Assembly: GCA_902583685.1 (NCBI GenBank)
Contig: CACHWO010000004.1
Span: forward strand, 1 to 38,685
Direction of reading: 5' to 3'
Source of the DNA: an uncultured Pelagibacteraceae bacterium
GTDB taxonomy: Bacteria > Pseudomonadota > Alphaproteobacteria > Pelagibacterales > Pelagibacteraceae
Length of the DNA: 38,685 nucleotides
Shown here piece by piece: positions 1-9,594 of this stretch; within the stretch, counting starts at the first letter, position 1; every line of letters begins with the position of its first letter. Made by a program: the position numbers and the translations under genes. The notes under the pieces are model-generated. The model ran no database searches and was not told the origin of the DNA. It saw only the letters and a program-made list of their open reading frames with translations.

Positions 1-157
1 AAAAGAAGAAAAAAATCTTCAAGATAGATTAAAAATTATTGAACATAAAAACTATCTTTTATCTGAAAATATCAACGCAGACTATATGGACACATTATTA
101 AGAGAAAAACTTAAATTTGGAAAATCAGGTGAGAAAGTGATAAGGTTAAATGACTAA
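1..157 (+). CDS. FtsB/DivIC-like septum formation initiator, C-terminal fragment
   Basis: An open frame enters from the left edge (first full codon at base 2) and stops at TAA 155-157, giving about 51 residues. The visible part is a polar, coiled-coil-like stretch followed by the ending [20 protein letters not shown]. That resembles the FtsB/DivIC family ending, in which an alpha-helical region is followed by a conserved R-E-x-L-x-x-x-x-x-G-E-x-V pattern. FtsB is a small single-pass inner-membrane protein of the divisome. The stop overlaps the lipA start by 8 bases, so the two are probably co-transcribed. The N-terminal membrane segment lies outside the window. Assignment rests only on this short C-terminal pattern. 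Confidence 0.6.
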   Translation, partial: KEEKNLQDRLKIIEHKNYLLSENINADYMDTLLREKLKFGKSGEKVIRLND

Positions 158-1091
158 AGTTAGACATCCAGAAAAAATTAAAAAACCCATAAATCCAATC
201 AAAAAAAAACCAGAATGGATAAGATCTAAAATAATTGATACGCAAGTTTTCTTTAAAACAAAAGAGATAGTAAATAAAAATGATTTGCATACTGTTTGCC
301 AAGAAGCAAATTGTCCAAATATAACTGAATGTTGGAGTAAGAAGCACGCTACATTCATGATAATGGGTGACACGTGTACTCGTGGATGTGCATTTTGTGA
401 TGTTAAAACCGGAAAACCAGATAAGCTTGATCCATTTGAACCATTTAAAATCTCTAAGGCCGTAAAAGAATTAAATCTAAATCACGTTGTTATCACCTCA
501 GTAGATAGAGACGATCTCATTGATGGTGGGGCAAATCATTTCAAAGATGTAATTTTACAAACTAAAAAAAATAATCCTAATACAACAATAGAGGTTTTAA
601 CACCAGATTTCTTAAGAAAAGGTGACTCGTATAAAAAAGTTTTAGAAGCATCACCAGATGTTTTTAATCATAATATCGAAACAGTCCCCAGCCTTTATCT
701 AACAGTTAGACCAGGATCACGATATTTTTCATCTATACAACTATTAGAATCAGCAAAAAAAATTAAACCAAGTACTTTTACAAAGTCAGGTTTAATGGTT
801 GGTCTAGGGGAAAGTAAAAATGAGATTTTACAAGTTATGGATGATTTAAGATCTGCAAATGTAGATTTTTTAACAATTGGACAGTATCTTCAACCCTCAC
901 CAAAACATCATCCACTTCAAAGATATTATAAACCCCACGAATTTGTCGAATTAAAAAATATTGCTTTATCCAAAGGTTTTTTATTAGTTGCGTCATCTCC
1001 TTTAACAAGATCTTCTTATCATGCAGACGAAGATTTTAAAAAATTAAAAAGTGCGAGAGACGAACAAATAAAATGCCAAGTGCTTCAATAA
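150..1091 (+). CDS. lipA: Lipoyl synthase LipA (radical SAM)
   Basis: LipA inserts two sulfurs into the octanoyl group on lipoyl domains of 2-oxoacid dehydrogenases and the glycine cleavage H protein, in the cytoplasm. The 313-residue length is normal for the family. The auxiliary [4Fe-4S] cluster motif is seen as Cys50, Cys55 and Cys61 ([12 protein letters not shown]). The radical SAM cluster motif is CTRGCAFC, Cys76, Cys80 and Cys83. The C-terminal RSSY near residues 288-291 carries the serine that ligates the auxiliary cluster in this family. The start overlaps the upstream ftsB-like gene by 8 bases and the end overlaps ratA by 19 bases, so translational coupling is likely. Nothing is missing from the active site. 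Confidence 0.97.
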   Translation: MTKVRHPEKIKKPINPIKKKPEWIRSKIIDTQVFFKTKEIVNKNDLHTVCQEANCPNITECWSKKHATFMIMGDTCTRGCAFCDVKTGKPDKLDPFEPFKISKAVKELNLNHVVITSVDRDDLIDGGANHFKDVILQTKKNNPNTTIEVLTPDFLRKGDSYKKVLEASPDVFNHNIETVPSLYLTVRPGSRYFSSIQLLESAKKIKPSTFTKSGLMVGLGESKNEILQVMDDLRSANVDFLTIGQYLQPSPKHHPLQRYYKPHEFVELKNIALSKGFLLVASSPLTRSSYHADEDFKKLKSARDEQIKCQVLQ

Positions 1092-1522
1092 AAAAAATTA
1101 TACCTTGTAAAAAAAAAGATCTCATTGGAATGATTTTAGATATTGAAAAATATCCCGAATTTGTTCCATGGTGTTTAGAAGGAAAAATACACCAAAAAAA
1201 AGATATGTCTGATATGTTGGAAATTGAAGCAGATTTAACTGTGGGAAAAAAATTTTTAAATCAAACTTATAAAAGCCATGTTACATACTATAAAGCAAAG
1301 GACAAAATAATTGTAAGCAATATTGGAGGTCCTTTAAGTTATTTACAGAATGAATGGGAAATTCGCGAAGTAAATAATCAAAGCGAGGTAAGTTTTAAAA
1401 TCGACTTTGAATTAAAAAATATTTTTTATAATATGATAATGAAAAAATCATTCGATCAGGGATTAAGAAATATCGCAGATGCTTTTGAAAAAAGAGCTAT
1501 TAGTTTATTTAAGAACACCTAA
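1073..1522 (+). CDS. RatA/Coq10-type START-domain protein
   Basis: A 149-residue protein of the SRPBCC/START superfamily. The N-terminal pattern ([16 protein letters not shown], about residues 24-39) is characteristic of the Coq10/RatA branch, and the length matches. Family members bind hydrophobic ligands; Coq10 supports ubiquinone function, while E. coli RatA was described as a ribosome-associating toxin. In alphaproteobacteria this gene commonly follows lipA, as here, and a quinone-related role is the more likely one (inference). The start lies inside the lipA end (19-base overlap), and the stop overlaps the convergent cinA stop by 18 bases. No antitoxin-like partner is adjacent, which argues against a toxin-antitoxin reading. 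Confidence 0.85.
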   Translation: MPSASIKKIIPCKKKDLIGMILDIEKYPEFVPWCLEGKIHQKKDMSDMLEIEADLTVGKKFLNQTYKSHVTYYKAKDKIIVSNIGGPLSYLQNEWEIREVNNQSEVSFKIDFELKNIFYNMIMKKSFDQGLRNIADAFEKRAISLFKNT

Positions 1523-1978
1523 AATTAATTGCAAAGATTTATTTACAGCTGATCTTTGTATTTTTGCTCGTCCTTTATTTTTAAAAAAATACTCTTTAAT
1601 ATAAGTTTTTTTACCTCTTTTGACACCAATATAAACTAAACCAACTGGTTTTATCCTTGTACCACCTTTTGGCCCAGCTATACCTGTAATTGATACTGTA
1701 ATATTAGAATTGCTTAACTTGTTTAATCCACTTAACATTGAAAGACAGCACTTTGCACTAACAGCGCCAAAATCACTAATTATATTTTTTGGAACTTTTA
1801 AAATCTTAAATTTAGATCGGTTTGAATAAGTAATTAAACCCATAGAAAATACTTTTGAAGATCCACTAATCGAAGTAATCGTATTTGAAAGCAATCCACC
1901 AGTACAAGACTCTGCAACTGACAATTTAAGTTTTTTTCTAATTAAAAGAGTTATTATTTTTTTACTTAATTTTTTCAT
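1505..1978 (-). CDS. CinA C-terminal-type protein (nicotinamide-nucleotide amidase, PncC-like)
   Basis: About 157 residues matching the stand-alone CinA C-terminal domain: KLSVAESCTGGLLSNTITSISGSS near the N terminus, GAVSAKCCLSMLSG in the middle and SITGIAGPKGG after it. Family members deamidate nicotinamide mononucleotide to nicotinate mononucleotide in NAD salvage. The N-terminal COG1058 domain of full-length CinA is absent. An in-frame start at 2020 would add 14 residues lying inside pgpA. I prefer ATG at 1978 because it shares a base with the pgpA stop (TAATG), typical of coupled genes. It is convergent with ratA and overlaps it by 18 bases. Confidence 0.88.
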   Translation of the reverse strand: MKKLSKKIITLLIRKKLKLSVAESCTGGLLSNTITSISGSSKVFSMGLITYSNRSKFKILKVPKNIISDFGAVSAKCCLSMLSGLNKLSNSNITVSITGIAGPKGGTRIKPVGLVYIGVKRGKKTYIKEYFFKNKGRAKIQRSAVNKSLQLILGVLK

Positions 1979-2487
1979 TAAAAATAATATGATTTTCCAA
2001 CCATAAATAATACTAAGCATAATACCACATAAATACCTGCCAAAATATCGTCAAACATTATACCAAATTCATTTTTAAATTTTTTATCTATGTAATCGAT
2101 TGGAAAAGGTTTTAAACCATCAAACAATCTAAAGAGCAAGAAAAACCAAAAGTAATTTTGTAAGTTTTCAGTTAATGTATTAGATCTATCAGTGTGAAAA
2201 ATTTCATATAAAATAATAGGTATGGATTGACCAATAAATTCATCTATAACAATCTCTTGTGGGTCATCATTTTCAAATTTTACTAAACAAGATTTAATTG
2301 CAAAAAAAGAGTAAACAAAAATAATTAATAAAGTTATTGTTATAATTAAAATAGGTACATTAAAAAAATAAATTAAGGAAAACAGAAAAAATGTCGTTAA
2401 AAGAGAAGCCCATGTTCCTTTATGCTTTTCAGTTAAATTCCCAAATGTGAAAAGAGTAATTAAATAATAATTAAATTTTTCAACCAT
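1978..2487 (-). CDS. pgpA: Phosphatidylglycerophosphatase A
   Basis: PgpA dephosphorylates phosphatidylglycerophosphate to phosphatidylglycerol at the inner membrane. The 169-residue length fits. Family signatures are visible: GNLTEKHKGTWASLL near residues 16-30 (the usual G-x-P-G-T-W-x-S region) and DPQEIVIDEFIGQ at about 75-87, where the acidic residues form the catalytic centre. Several hydrophobic helices (about 28-66, 110-125 and 145-165) fit a membrane protein. It overlaps ispDF by 8 bases at its start and cinA by one base at its end, forming a - strand operon ispDF-pgpA-cinA. Confidence 0.93.
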   Translation of the reverse strand: MVEKFNYYLITLFTFGNLTEKHKGTWASLLTTFFLFSLIYFFNVPILIITITLLIIFVYSFFAIKSCLVKFENDDPQEIVIDEFIGQSIPIILYEIFHTDRSNTLTENLQNYFWFFLLFRLFDGLKPFPIDYIDKKFKNEFGIMFDDILAGIYVVLCLVLFMVGKSYYF

Positions 2488-3617
2488 ATTTTATCATTGA
2501 TACTATAACTTCTGATGCAATAGCTTTTTCTTTACCTATTACCCCAAGTTTTTCAGTTGTTTTACCTTTAATATTTATTTTATCTTTTGAAATTTTACAT
2601 AATTTAGAAATATTGAGAATCATTTTACTTTTGAATTTTTTAATTTTTGGGTATTGGGCTATTACATTAATGTCTAAATTATTAATAAAATATCCAATTG
2701 ATCTCGACTGTTTTACAACGTCTTTTAATAAAATAGTTGATCTTATATTTTTAAATTTAATATTTTTGTCAGAAAATTTTTGTCCAATATCTCCAAGTCC
2801 ACATGCACCTAAAATTGCATCTGTTATTGCATGAAGGATTGGATCTCCATCTGAATGTCCTAAAGTGCCAAGTTTAGATTTAATTTTTAATCCACCTAAA
2901 TAAAGTTTTCTGTTTGGGACAAGTCTATGAACATCAAAACCAATACCCATTCTTATTTTTTTATTAATATAATTCTTTAGCATTTCAAGATCATGCTTAT
3001 ATGTTATTTTAAAATTATTTTTTTCACCATTTATATATTTTACTTTTTTAAAAGTTCTTAAAAGTGAAAGATCATCATCCTTGTAAAAAATTTTATTTTT
3101 TGAATGAAGCAAGAATATTTCCTTAAAAGGAAAAGACTGAGGTGTTTGTGTTAAAAAAAAACTTTCTCTGGGGAGGTTTATAATTTGATTTTTATCTATA
3201 TTTTTTTTTAATGCGTCATCAATAGGTATTCTTGGTATAACAATATTTTTTTTTGATTTTTTAATAATTTTTCTTATTAGACTTATAGAAAAATTTGGTC
3301 TTGCAGAGTCATGTATAAGAACATTTCTGCATAAAATATTATTGACCTTAATATAATTTAAAGCCCTAAGCGTAGACTCTTGCCTTGTATTTCCTCCATT
3401 TATTTTAATTAGATTTTTAAACTTAATTTTCTTCGAAAACCTTTTGTGTTTTTTATTTAAAACAAGTATTATTTTTTTTTATTTCCTTAATCTGTGACAA
3501 CTTAATCAAAGAGTGATCTAAAAGTGTTTTTTCACCTATTTTAACAAAAGGTTTTGGGATTTGTGATTTAAACCTCTCGCTATTACCTGCTGCAAGTAAA
3601 ACTAAGCAAAAACTCAT
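2480..3617 (-). pseudogene. ispDF: Bifunctional IspDF with a +1 frameshift in an A9 run (broken or slippage-corrected)
   Basis: Reading from ATG 3617, the first frame encodes the IspD nucleotide-binding start (LVLLAAGNSERF) but ends after about 54 residues, just beyond a run of nine A (+ strand T9 at 3472-3480). If one A is dropped, the frame runs on as EIKKIILVLNKKHKR, then GGNTRQESTLRAL, HDSARP and LTQTPQSFP (all IspD), and into IspF at about 2950: MGIGFDVHRLV, LGHSDGDPILHAITDAILGA and the terminal KTTEKLG-like region. IspDF makes CDP-methylerythritol (IspD) and the cyclodiphosphate (IspF) in the MEP isoprenoid pathway. That pathway is normally essential, so a sequencing or assembly indel, or transcriptional slippage, is likelier than true loss. 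Other nine-base runs in the gene (near 3201 and 3246) are in frame. An intact downstream frame covers about 2480-3112, which contains all of IspF. Confidence 0.88.
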
Positions 3618-3663
3618 TATATTAATTTACCTCATATTTATGTAAGTTAGTAAAATATTTAAA

Positions 3664-5442
3664 ATGATAAAAACTATCAAAAACTTCAAGTGGTTTTTTA
3701 CCGTATCTTTTATATGCCTTTTATTAGGTGTTTTTACTTTTATAACTTTTATAAATCGAAATTTTATTTTTTTAAATGAAAATAATCTTCAATATTTATT
3801 AATTTTAGATACTTTACTATTAATTATTTTTTTAATCCTTTTAATTAAAGAAACATCAAAGCTATTTACCCAATATCTAAACAAAAGATCGGGTTCAAAA
3901 ACAAGTCTCAATTATGTCATGCAGTTCTCCTTATTTGCTTTTATACCCTCTTTAATTGTAGCCATATTTTCATTAATTTTATTTAATGTAGCTTTACAAA
4001 AATACTTTGATAAAAAAATAACAACTGCTGTAAATAATTCTTATGAGGTAGCAAAAAACTATATAGAAGAATCAAAAAGATCCGTTGAAGCAGATATTTT
4101 CTTAATTAGCTTAGATTTAAATAAATATTACAATGTATATTTTTCTAATCCATCACAATTTAAACAATTTGTAAGAACACAAAGATTATTAAGAAAAATT
4201 GACGAAATCTATCTTGTAGATAGCTCAGGATCAGTTTTATTAAAAGAGGTTAACAGTCCAGATAGTGAATTTAAAATTCCGTCTGATGAATATTTTAATG
4301 AAGCCCTTGAGGGAAAACCAGTATCAATAGATCGATCCGAGGAAAAAAAAACTGCCTTTATGATTAAATTGAATAATTATATTGATACATACTTATACAT
4401 TGCTAAAAAAGTTCAACCTCAATTATTGAACTATTTAGATGCTACCGAACAAGCTGTTAATTTTTATTATACTGTTGAAAATAATAGAACAGGTATAAAA
4501 ATAACATTTGCTATAATTTATGTAATTGTAATTTCAATGTTACTTTTTTTAACAATCGTATTAGCAATAACTTTTGCGGGAAGATTAACCAAACCAATAA
4601 TAAATTTAATATCAGCTTCGGAAAATATAAGTTCAGGTAAATTAGATAGCAAGGTCCCTGAATTATTGGAGTCAGACGAGGAAATAATGACATTAAATAA
4701 AAATTTTAATAATATGATTGATAGATTAAAAACACAACAAGAAAAATTACTAGTAGCTGAAAGATTTTCGGCATGGGAAACTGTAGCTAGAAAATTAGCT
4801 CATGAAATAAAAAATCCTTTAACACCTATCCAACTTTCGATTGATAGATTAAGAGAAAAATATGCGGAAAAATTGAAAGATGAAAAAAGTGAGTTTACAA
4901 AATATCTAGAAACTATAAATAGACAGATTATTGATATAAAAAAATTGGTAGATGAATTTTCTAGTTTTGCAAGAATGCCTTCACCTATATTTAAAAAAAC
5001 CAATCTTATTGAAGTCATAAATCGGTCAATTGAATTTTATAAAATGTCACAAAAGAACCTAGATTTAAAATTGAAATTTAATTCCAATAAAAAATTTATA
5101 ATAAAAGGTGATAGTGAACAATTATATAGGGCTTTTATAAATTTAATAAAAAATTCTATTGAGGCAATTGATGAAAAGAAAAGAAAAAATACCAATTTAC
5201 TTGGAAAAATTTCTCTGGAAATATTCACAAATAATGAATATATAGTGATCAAAATGCTAGATAATGGATCTGGTTTTGAAAATACAAGTGATATATTAAA
5301 ACCTTATTTTACTACTAAACAAGATGGAACAGGATTAGGATTACCGATTGTTTCGAAAATTATTAATGAACACAAAGGCACTGTCCAATTTATTAAAAAT
5401 CCAAATGGGGCTGAAATAGATATTTATTTACCAAAAAATTAA
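3664..5442 (+). CDS. ntrY: Sensor histidine kinase NtrY
   Basis: Membrane histidine kinase partner of NtrX, linked in alphaproteobacteria to nitrogen, redox and envelope control. Hydrophobic segments lie at about residues 9-31, 43-62, 88-110 and 278-303, the last pair bracketing a periplasmic sensor region. A HAMP domain follows (about 303-357). The DHp helix carries LAHEIKNPLTPIQLS with the phospho-acceptor His380. The ATPase domain shows the N box NLIKNSIEAI, DNGSGF and GTGLGLPIV. At 592 residues it is shorter than many NtrY proteins, because HAMP leads directly into DHp with no room for the usual cytoplasmic PAS domain. It ends in TAATG shared with ntrX. The divergent gap to ispDF is only 46 bases. 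Confidence 0.94.
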   Translation: MIKTIKNFKWFFTVSFICLLLGVFTFITFINRNFIFLNENNLQYLLILDTLLLIIFLILLIKETSKLFTQYLNKRSGSKTSLNYVMQFSLFAFIPSLIVAIFSLILFNVALQKYFDKKITTAVNNSYEVAKNYIEESKRSVEADIFLISLDLNKYYNVYFSNPSQFKQFVRTQRLLRKIDEIYLVDSSGSVLLKEVNSPDSEFKIPSDEYFNEALEGKPVSIDRSEEKKTAFMIKLNNYIDTYLYIAKKVQPQLLNYLDATEQAVNFYYTVENNRTGIKITFAIIYVIVISMLLFLTIVLAITFAGRLTKPIINLISASENISSGKLDSKVPELLESDEEIMTLNKNFNNMIDRLKTQQEKLLVAERFSAWETVARKLAHEIKNPLTPIQLSIDRLREKYAEKLKDEKSEFTKYLETINRQIIDIKKLVDEFSSFARMPSPIFKKTNLIEVINRSIEFYKMSQKNLDLKLKFNSNKKFIIKGDSEQLYRAFINLIKNSIEAIDEKKRKNTNLLGKISLEIFTNNEYIVIKMLDNGSGFENTSDILKPYFTTKQDGTGLGLPIVSKIINEHKGTVQFIKNPNGAEIDIYLPKN

Positions 5443-6803
5443 TGAAACAAGAAGTACTTATAATAGATGATAATTTTGATATTAGGAATTTAGTCTCAAA
5501 TATTCTTAAAGATAAAAATTACGATATTCGCGAAGCTGCGAATTTTGAACAGGCAGTTTTAGAAATAGATAAAAAATTACCTGATTTAGCAATTATTGAT
5601 GTAAAACTAGATAAGGGCGATAAAGATGGAATCGATCTGCTAAAAAAAATAAAGTCAATGAGTGATCAGGTTCCGGTTATTGTAATTTCAGGACACGCCA
5701 ATGTAGAAATGGCTGTGGAAGCACTTAAACTTGGGGCGTACACATTTATCACCAAACCTTTTTCAGCAGAACAACTTTTAAATTTTGTAAATAGAGCTCT
5801 TGAGAACATAAATTTAAAAAAAGAAAATACTCAGTTAGAAAATAAGCTTTTTCATTCTTTTGATTTAATTGGTCAAAGTAACCAAATTTCCAAAATTAAA
5901 AAAATGATATATAAATTATCGACTACTGATAGTAGAATTATGATTTATGGTCCAACCGGATCAGGAAAAGAATTGATCGCTAGGAAAATTCACAAAAATT
6001 CACCACGTTCCAAAGATCCTTTTGTTGTTTTAAATGGTGCATTATTACAATCAGATAACTATGAACATGAACTTTTTGGAACAGAGAGTAAAGACGGTTC
6101 AGTTAGTTACGGTTTTTTAGAAAAAGCAAAAAATGGAACTCTACTAATAGATGAAGTATCAGAAATCCCTCTGGATACCCAAGCAAAAATTTTAAGAGTT
6201 TTAATTGATCAAAAATTTAGAAGAGCGAATGGTAATAAAGATATTCACGTAAACATCAGAATAATATCCTCAACATCAAAAGATTTAAAAAGTGAAATTC
6301 TTATGGGAAATTTTCGTGAAGATCTTTATCATAGACTTAATGTTGTGCCAATCGAAATACCAAAGTTAAGTTCAAGACTTGAAGATATACCTTTATTAAT
6401 AAAATATTTTCAAAAAAAAATATCAGAAATTAATGGAATTCCTGAAATTGAAATTAATACAGATGATGATCTACTTTATTCATACAAATGGCCTGGTAAT
6501 GTCAGAGAGTTAAGAAATTTAGTTGAAAGAATCTCAATACTTTCACAAAATGAGAACAAATCAAATATTGGCAGATTTTTGCATGAAATACTGAGTAAAA
6601 ATTCTGATGATAATTTTCAAGAAACCGCTGTTTCTTTATCCTATCCGTTAAAACAAGCTAGAGAAAATTTTGAAAAAAATTACTTACTTAACCAACTTAA
6701 AAAGAATAAAGGTAATGTTTCAAAAACAGCAGAATTCATTGGTATGGAGCGATCAGCCCTTCATAGAAAATTAAAATCTTTAGGTATAAAAGGTATTAAC
6801 TAA
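5442..6803 (+). CDS. ntrX: Response regulator NtrX (AAA+ family, no GAFTGA)
   Basis: 453 residues in the NtrC-family layout. The receiver domain is about 1-120, with phospho-acceptor Asp53 and Lys105. The AAA+ domain starts about 140, with Walker A GPTGSGKE at 170-177 and LLIDEVSEIP at about 234-243. A Fis-type helix-turn-helix lies at about 415-450 (GNVSKTAEFIGMERSALHRKL). The sigma54-contacting GAFTGA loop is absent: after ELFGTE the sequence is SKDGSVSYGFLEKA (residues 216-229). A regulator without this loop is expected to act at sigma70 promoters or as a repressor. It shares one base with ntrY and is 2 bases from trkA, so the operon continues into potassium uptake. Confidence 0.94.
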   Translation: MKQEVLIIDDNFDIRNLVSNILKDKNYDIREAANFEQAVLEIDKKLPDLAIIDVKLDKGDKDGIDLLKKIKSMSDQVPVIVISGHANVEMAVEALKLGAYTFITKPFSAEQLLNFVNRALENINLKKENTQLENKLFHSFDLIGQSNQISKIKKMIYKLSTTDSRIMIYGPTGSGKELIARKIHKNSPRSKDPFVVLNGALLQSDNYEHELFGTESKDGSVSYGFLEKAKNGTLLIDEVSEIPLDTQAKILRVLIDQKFRRANGNKDIHVNIRIISSTSKDLKSEILMGNFREDLYHRLNVVPIEIPKLSSRLEDIPLLIKYFQKKISEINGIPEIEINTDDDLLYSYKWPGNVRELRNLVERISILSQNENKSNIGRFLHEILSKNSDDNFQETAVSLSYPLKQARENFEKNYLLNQLKKNKGNVSKTAEFIGMERSALHRKLKSLGIKGIN

Positions 6804-6805
6804 TC

Positions 6806-8173
6806 ATGAATATTATAATATGTGGTGCCGGCATGGTCGGTTTTTCAATAAGTAAACAATTACAAGCCCAAGGTCATTCTGTAACTGTCATTGACCAATC
6901 TTCTGAAGATATAAAAAAAATTAATGAAACGCAGGATGTAAAAGGGATAGTAGGTAGAGCGACTTTACCTTCGGTTTTAGAAAATGCTGGAGCTAAAGAT
7001 ACGGATATGATTATCGCAGTAACAAAAAATGATGAGATCAATATGATTGTATGTCAAATAGCAAGCTCACTCTTCAATATTTCGAAAAAGATAGCTAGAA
7101 TAAGATCTCAAGAATTTTTGGAGGGTAAATGGAGCAAATTATACAGCAAGTCAAACATTCCAATTGATGTAATTATCTCTCCTGAGCGTGAAGTTGCAAA
7201 GTCTTTATACAGAAAGCTCGAAGCACCTGGTGCTTTAGATAATGTCCCTTTTGTCAAAGATAAAGTAAAGCTTTTAGAAATTTTAATTGAAAAAAAATGC
7301 CCTATTGCGAATATTCCTTTAAAAGATTTAACAAAGAAATTTCCTGAATTTAAAGCATACGTATTTGGAGCTGAAAGAAAAGAGTCTTTTGTTTTTTTTA
7401 AAAAAAATGATCAGATGAAAGTCGGTGATAAGGTGTATGTAGTTGTAAGTACAGATCAAATTAACAAACTTTTATCAGTTTTTGGTCATGACGAAAAAGT
7501 TGCTCAAAAAATTTTAATTATAGGTGGTGGTAATATAGGTTTACATCTTGCAAAACTTTTAGAGTCAACAGAGGGCTTAAGAGTTAAAATAATAGAAAAA
7601 GATAAAATAAGAGCAGAACAATTAGCTAGCGAACTTTCATCCTCAATTGTAATTTGCGGTGACCCCTTAGATGAAAAGATTCTTAAAGAGTCAAATATTG
7701 AAGAAATAGAAACTGTTTTCGCATTAACAGATGATGATGAAGATAATATTATGTCATGCGTTTTAGCTGAAAAATACAAACCATCTAAAAGGACAATCGC
7801 AATTATAAACAAACAAAATTATAATCTATTACAAGAATCTTTAAAAATTGATGATCTGGTTGATCCAAGAATGGCAACTGTTTCAACAATCATGAAACAT
7901 GTCCATATGGGCACTATAGACACAGTTTATTCACTTTTAGATGGTCAGTATGAATTTTTAGAGGCAAAGATTTTAGAAACCTCAGACTTAGTAAACAAAG
8001 CAATAAAAGATTCAAACTTACCGGAAGAGGTTAGGGTAGGAGCAATTGTTAGAAAAAATAAAGTAATGATGCCTAAATCAAATTTTATTTTTGAAAAAGA
8101 GGATATTGTAGTTATTCTATCAAAAAGGGAGCAACTAAAAGAAGTTGAGGATATTTTTAGAATAACTTCCTAA
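6806..8173 (+). CDS. trkA: Trk potassium uptake regulatory subunit TrkA
   Basis: Peripheral cytoplasmic NAD(H)-binding subunit that gates TrkH. The 455 residues hold two RCK units. The first Rossmann motif is IIICGAGMVGFSISKQL at the N terminus, followed by a TrkA-C domain at about 140-215. A second Rossmann motif, ILIIGGGNIGLHLAKLL, starts near residue 234, followed by a second TrkA-C at about 370-453. This duplicated layout is the standard full-length TrkA. It lies 2 bases after ntrX and 2 bases before trkH. The ntrYX-trkA order is common in alphaproteobacteria. Confidence 0.96.
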   Translation: MNIIICGAGMVGFSISKQLQAQGHSVTVIDQSSEDIKKINETQDVKGIVGRATLPSVLENAGAKDTDMIIAVTKNDEINMIVCQIASSLFNISKKIARIRSQEFLEGKWSKLYSKSNIPIDVIISPEREVAKSLYRKLEAPGALDNVPFVKDKVKLLEILIEKKCPIANIPLKDLTKKFPEFKAYVFGAERKESFVFFKKNDQMKVGDKVYVVVSTDQINKLLSVFGHDEKVAQKILIIGGGNIGLHLAKLLESTEGLRVKIIEKDKIRAEQLASELSSSIVICGDPLDEKILKESNIEEIETVFALTDDDEDNIMSCVLAEKYKPSKRTIAIINKQNYNLLQESLKIDDLVDPRMATVSTIMKHVHMGTIDTVYSLLDGQYEFLEAKILETSDLVNKAIKDSNLPEEVRVGAIVRKNKVMMPKSNFIFEKEDIVVILSKREQLKEVEDIFRITS

Positions 8174-8175
8174 AA

Positions 8176-9591
8176 ATGAAAATAAAACCCAGTTTATATT
8201 ATTTAGGTTTGTCATTTTTTCCAATCAGTTTATTATCACTAATAAACATTTTTTATTCATTTTACTTTAATTATTTAAACAATATAAATTCTTATTCGTT
8301 TACATTATTTCTATCTTTGTTTTTAGGTTTATCTTTCTTTTATTTTGGAAAAAAAGAAAAAGAAAATATAAATATTTATGATCAACTTTTTCTTATTTTT
8401 TTAATTTATTTTTTAACATCTTTTTTTATACTGATACCATTCTATTTTGGTGGTTACCAAATATCTTTTATAAATGCTTATTTTGAGTCAATTTCAGGAT
8501 TAACAGGAACAGGTTTTACAACTTTTGAAAATATTACAAATATAGATTCCCCATTGATTTTATGGAGATCATCTTCACAATGGCTTGGAGGTTTTTATTT
8601 TTTAATATTTCTTGTCCTAATTTTTTCAAATAAACAAATTAATTTCAAAATGGTTGATCTATCTTTTAATTTAGAAAAAAAAATTAATTTTTCATCTAAT
8701 TTATTAAATGTAACGAATAGAATTTTTCTGATTTATTTATCGTTGACATCATTAATTTTTTCAATTTTTTTAATATCTGGTATACGACTTTTCGATAGTT
8801 TAAATTTAGCAATGACAGTAATTTCATCTGGAGGTTTTTTGCCTACCGAATCTTTAAATGATATTATCAGAAATAATTTTCAATCATTATTTTTATGCAT
8901 TGCTTTTCTAATATCAATGTTAAATTTTTACTTCTTATACAATCTTTTATTTGAAAGATATAATTTAAATAAACATATTGAAGATTTATTTTTATTAATT
9001 TTAATATTTTCTTTCTCAATAATATTCTATTTCTTGAGTGATTTTAATCTTACATCAGTTTTTTTGAATGTTTTAAGTAGTATAGGTAATTCTGGAATAA
9101 GTACGGAAGCTGTCCCACAAAATTTTGCTTTGTATTTTTTAATATTAACATTATTCGGTGGATCAGTGTTGTCAGTAACATCTGGACTTAAATTTTTAAG
9201 AATTTATATTCTAATAAAATCTTTTTTTATAGAGATTTATAGGCTTGTTAAACCAAATTTAGTAATAAATAATAAAATTTTATTCTCAGATTACAAAATA
9301 AATTCAGAAAATGTCAAAATATCTTTTCTAATATTTATTTTATTTTTTCTAAGTCTTTTTATCTTAAGTAGTATTATGCTTGTCGATTTTCTTAATTTTG
9401 AAAATTCATTTAAATTATCAATTTTAACACTCACAAATACTGTAACATCTGATATATATGGAATGCAGGATATCAGATTTGGAGAATTGTTCACTTTTTC
9501 GAAAATTTCACTTATTATATTTATGGTTGTTGCAAAAGTTGAATTACTTGCGATTTTAATACTAATTCGTAAAGTTTTTTTTAAAGATTAA
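8176..9591 (+). CDS. trkH: Trk potassium transporter membrane subunit TrkH
   Basis: The 471-residue, very hydrophobic protein fits the K+-translocating TrkH/KtrB superfamily, with about ten membrane segments arranged as repeated M1-P-M2 units. Pore-loop glycine patterns are visible: SGLTGTGFTTF near 108-118, ISSGGFLPTE near 217-226 and SSIGNSGISTEA near 302-313, followed by SGLKFLRIYIL near 340. With TrkA it should form a complete potassium uptake system. It follows trkA by 2 bases and precedes gpsA by 3 bases. Codons are strongly A/T-biased like the neighbours, and I see no sign of transfer. Confidence 0.93.
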   Translation: MKIKPSLYYLGLSFFPISLLSLINIFYSFYFNYLNNINSYSFTLFLSLFLGLSFFYFGKKEKENINIYDQLFLIFLIYFLTSFFILIPFYFGGYQISFINAYFESISGLTGTGFTTFENITNIDSPLILWRSSSQWLGGFYFLIFLVLIFSNKQINFKMVDLSFNLEKKINFSSNLLNVTNRIFLIYLSLTSLIFSIFLISGIRLFDSLNLAMTVISSGGFLPTESLNDIIRNNFQSLFLCIAFLISMLNFYFLYNLLFERYNLNKHIEDLFLLILIFSFSIIFYFLSDFNLTSVFLNVLSSIGNSGISTEAVPQNFALYFLILTLFGGSVLSVTSGLKFLRIYILIKSFFIEIYRLVKPNLVINNKILFSDYKINSENVKISFLIFILFFLSLFILSSIMLVDFLNFENSFKLSILTLTNTVTSDIYGMQDIRFGELFTFSKISLIIFMVVAKVELLAILILIRKVFFKD

Positions 9592-9594
9592 ATT

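Noticed and set aside
111-373. Overlapping - strand frames of 75-78 codons opposite lipA
   Set aside because: They are antisense shadows of a strongly supported gene and show no family pattern or ribosome site.
1073-1522. RatA toxin of a toxin-antitoxin pair
   Set aside because: No RatB-like partner is adjacent, and the lipA-linked position fits the Coq10-type role better.
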